From Paracoccaceae bacterium (GTDB taxonomy: Bacteria; Pseudomonadota; Alphaproteobacteria; Rhodobacterales; Rhodobacteraceae): DNA of 15,349 nucleotides. The stretch lies in the NCBI GenBank assembly GCA_007121115.1, contig SKMI01000163.1, positions 1 to 15,349 of the forward strand, given 5' to 3'. Positions within the stretch are counted from its first letter, which is position 1; the number at the start of each line of letters is the position of its first letter. A program made the translations under genes and the position numbers. A model generated the notes under the pieces. The model did not search any database and was not told the DNA's origin. It worked only from the letters and a program-made list of their open reading frames with translations. Shown here in pieces: positions 13,630-15,349 of this stretch.

Positions 13630-14459
13630 TGGCAGCCCCGTCCTTCTTCCTCGAACTCGAGATCCTCGAACGTCCGTGCGAGATCCTGTTCAACGGCGTG
13701 CCGGTGCTGCGCAGCCATGACGGGTTCCGCATCGACACCCGCATTCCGATCACGCAATTCGTGGTGCAGGGCGCGAACAAGCTGGAATTCCTGTTCATCC
13801 TGGAAGATCAGGACACCGTGCCGCCCTTCCCCGGCGTGACGGCGACCCTGCTTGCGCGCGCGGCGCCGGGCGAAACTCCGCAGCCCGTGGCGCAGTTGGC
13901 GCGGCACGGCCCGATCCCCGAGGATACCACCGACCCCGAAGGCGCAGGCCCCACGCCGCTGGGCGAGGCCGGACCGGTCGAGATCCGTCTGGACCGCGAA
14001 GATGACATAATCTCGATCAGCCGGACCATCACCATCAACACGCCGATGCCCCGCTGGGCCTTTGCCGATTCGGCGCCGATCCCGGAAAACGACGCGGTGC
14101 GCGAAAGCCTTGTGGAGTGGCACCGTTTCTTCCACGGCCTGCTGACCGAGGGGCAGACAGATGCCATCGTCGCCCTGCACGCCGAAAAGGCACGCGAACT
14201 GGCGCAGGCCTATGACACCACCGTGGACGCGATCCTGGGCGAAATCGCGCTGCCGTCCATGCATGAAAACCCCGAATGGCGGCTGCTCACGCCCGACTGG
14301 GACAACACCGATATCGAGCTGGCCGCCGACGGGCGGCTGGTGCGGCTGTTCGACCCGGACGAGGGGCATTTGATCGTCTATCGCGACGATATCGCGCTTT
14401 TCTGGTCCTTCGAACTCTGGCTGCGGGTCGAAGACGGCCAATGGGTGATCGCCCGCTGA
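13629..14459 (+). CDS. Unknown protein, candidate immunity or accessory partner of the 709-residue protein
   Basis: The protein has 276 residues starting MAAPSFFLELEILERPCEILFNG. The N-terminal half (about 1-150) looks like beta-sandwich strands, with a Pro/Gly-rich acidic loop near 90-115. The middle (about 160-215) is helical (VEWHRFFHGLL, IVALHAEKARELAQAYD). The C-terminal 50 residues contain RLVRLFDPDEGHLIVY and WLRVEDGQWVIAR. It is strongly acidic overall with no signal peptide or membrane segment, so it is expected in the cytoplasm. Its ATG shares one base with the stop of the upstream gene (TGATG), tight coupling that is typical of effector-immunity or cargo-chaperone pairs. From memory, proteins with this type of N-terminus occur in T6SS loci. 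No enzyme motif is seen, so function stays open. Confidence 0.75.
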   Translation: MAAPSFFLELEILERPCEILFNGVPVLRSHDGFRIDTRIPITQFVVQGANKLEFLFILEDQDTVPPFPGVTATLLARAAPGETPQPVAQLARHGPIPEDTTDPEGAGPTPLGEAGPVEIRLDREDDIISISRTITINTPMPRWAFADSAPIPENDAVRESLVEWHRFFHGLLTEGQTDAIVALHAEKARELAQAYDTTVDAILGEIALPSMHENPEWRLLTPDWDNTDIELAADGRLVRLFDPDEGHLIVYRDDIALFWSFELWLRVEDGQWVIAR

Positions 14460-14519
14460 GGGCTTGCACCGCCCGCGCCCTTGCGGTTGAACTCCCGGTG
14501 GCGGCAGGGGAGGTAGCGC

Positions 14520-15349
14520 ATGACGGACCCGGTGAGCTATGCGCGCGACGGCGCGGTGGCCATGATCTGCATCGACAACCCGCCCGTGAACGCCGCGTCA
14601 GTGGCGGTGCGAGCCGGGCTGGTGACGGCGTTCGAACGGTTCGCGCAAGATGAAGGCGCGCGGATCGCCGTGCTCTATGGCGCCGGGCGCGGCTTTGTCG
14701 CCGGGGCCGACATCACCGAATTCGGCAAGCCCCCGCGCCCGCCGCTCCTGCCCGATGTGGTGAGCGCGATCGAAGCGCAACACAAACCCGTGCTCTGCGT
14801 GCTGCACGGCGCCACGCTGGGCGGCGGGCTGGAACTGGCGCTGGGCGCGCATTACCGGCTGGCGCTGACCGGCGCGCGCATGGGCCTGCCGGAAGTGACC
14901 CTGGGCATCATGCCCGGCGCGGGTGGCACCCAGCGCCTGCCGCGCCTGATCGGGGCCGAGGCCGCGCTGGAGATCATCACCTCCGCCCGCCCGGTGGATG
15001 CCCCCCGCGCGTTGGACCTGGGCCTTGTGGACGCGCTGGTCGAAGGCGACGACCCACACACGGCGGGGCTGGCCCATGCGCAGCGGCTGCTGGCCGAAGG
15101 CGCGCCCGTCCACCGGACCCGCGACCGCCCCGCCCCGCCTGTGGACGCCGAGGCCGTGGCCACCCTGCGCGCCCGCTGCGAAAACCGCCACCGGGGGGAA
15201 ATCGCCCATGGCGTGGCCATCGATGCGGTCGTGCAGGGCGCGGCGCTGCCTTTCGACGACGCGCTGGCGCTGGAGCGGCGGTATTTCCTGAAGCTGATGG
15301 ACAGCCCGCAGCGCGCCGCGCTGGTCCATGCCTTCCTCGCCGAACGCGC
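14520..15349 (+). CDS. FadB/FadJ-like enoyl-CoA hydratase / 3-hydroxyacyl-CoA dehydrogenase, N-terminal part
   Basis: Partial gene: 276 residues are visible and the frame runs off the window. The N-terminal crotonase domain has the oxyanion-hole loop FVAGADITEF (59-68) and GATLGGGLELALGAHYR (97-113). The two catalytic glutamates are Glu105 and Glu125, the second in GLPEVTLGIMPGAGGTQRLPR, matching Glu119 and Glu139 of E. coli FadB. The segment LPFDDALALERRYFLKLMDSPQRAALVHAFLAER is the linker helix that precedes the NAD-binding domain in FadB/FadJ proteins, so the full gene is expected to be bifunctional and to carry two steps of fatty-acid beta-oxidation. The ribosome site GGGGAGG at 14507-14513 sets the start. 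It lies 60 bases after the island and is unrelated to it in function. Confidence 0.92.
   Translation, partial: MTDPVSYARDGAVAMICIDNPPVNAASVAVRAGLVTAFERFAQDEGARIAVLYGAGRGFVAGADITEFGKPPRPPLLPDVVSAIEAQHKPVLCVLHGATLGGGLELALGAHYRLALTGARMGLPEVTLGIMPGAGGTQRLPRLIGAEAALEIITSARPVDAPRALDLGLVDALVEGDDPHTAGLAHAQRLLAEGAPVHRTRDRPAPPVDAEAVATLRARCENRHRGEIAHGVAIDAVVQGAALPFDDALALERRYFLKLMDSPQRAALVHAFLAER

Overview
The window is GC-rich and comes from an alphaproteobacterium, most likely Rhodobacterales (Roseobacter/Paracoccus type). The main reasons are a stand-alone aa3 cytochrome oxidase subunit I gene with a DUF2244 neighbour, a pgsA-moaD-moaE cluster, and alpha-type promoters (TTGxC-N17-TAnnnn). These placements rest on recognising protein families from sequence; no database search was run.

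Layout. 1-180: an intergenic stretch that folds into a long bulged hairpin on the + strand and looks like a 6S RNA. 180-515 (-): a small two-helix membrane protein. 670-4021 (+): three catabolic or redox genes, namely an M20 metallopeptidase, a zinc alcohol dehydrogenase and a flavin reductase-like protein. 4098-5537 (+): psd and pssA, the two steps from CDP-diacylglycerol to phosphatidylethanolamine. 5598-5770: tRNA-Asp(GTC) with a promoter and an intrinsic terminator. 5979-7655 (+): ctaD, monocistronic with its own terminator and a possible FNR-type box upstream. 7809-9748 (+): a DUF2244 membrane protein, then pgsA, moaD and moaE. 9837-14459: an accessory island. 14520-end: the N-terminal part of a FadB/FadJ-like beta-oxidation enzyme, cut by the window edge.

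The accessory island is the most interesting part. On the minus strand a PAAR spike-tip protein with a 15-glycine linker is followed by a DUF4123 adaptor. Divergently, on the plus strand, three translationally coupled genes encode a small helical protein, a 709-residue modular protein and a 276-residue protein. The 709-residue protein runs Pro/Lys, Gly/Ala linker, acidic tract, Cys cluster, then a Lys-rich beta domain. PAAR plus DUF4123 is the standard signature of a type VI secretion (T6SS) cargo-loading module, so the 709-residue protein is a good candidate for the cargo or effector and the 276-residue protein for its immunity or accessory partner. No VgrG, Hcp or T6SS structural gene lies in the window, so the module appears to be an orphan set between housekeeping genes. 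The toxic activity, if there is one, cannot be assigned from recognisable motifs.

No stretch above 300 bases lacks a feature. The longest gaps, 5771-5978 and 10900-11128, hold regulatory candidates described below.
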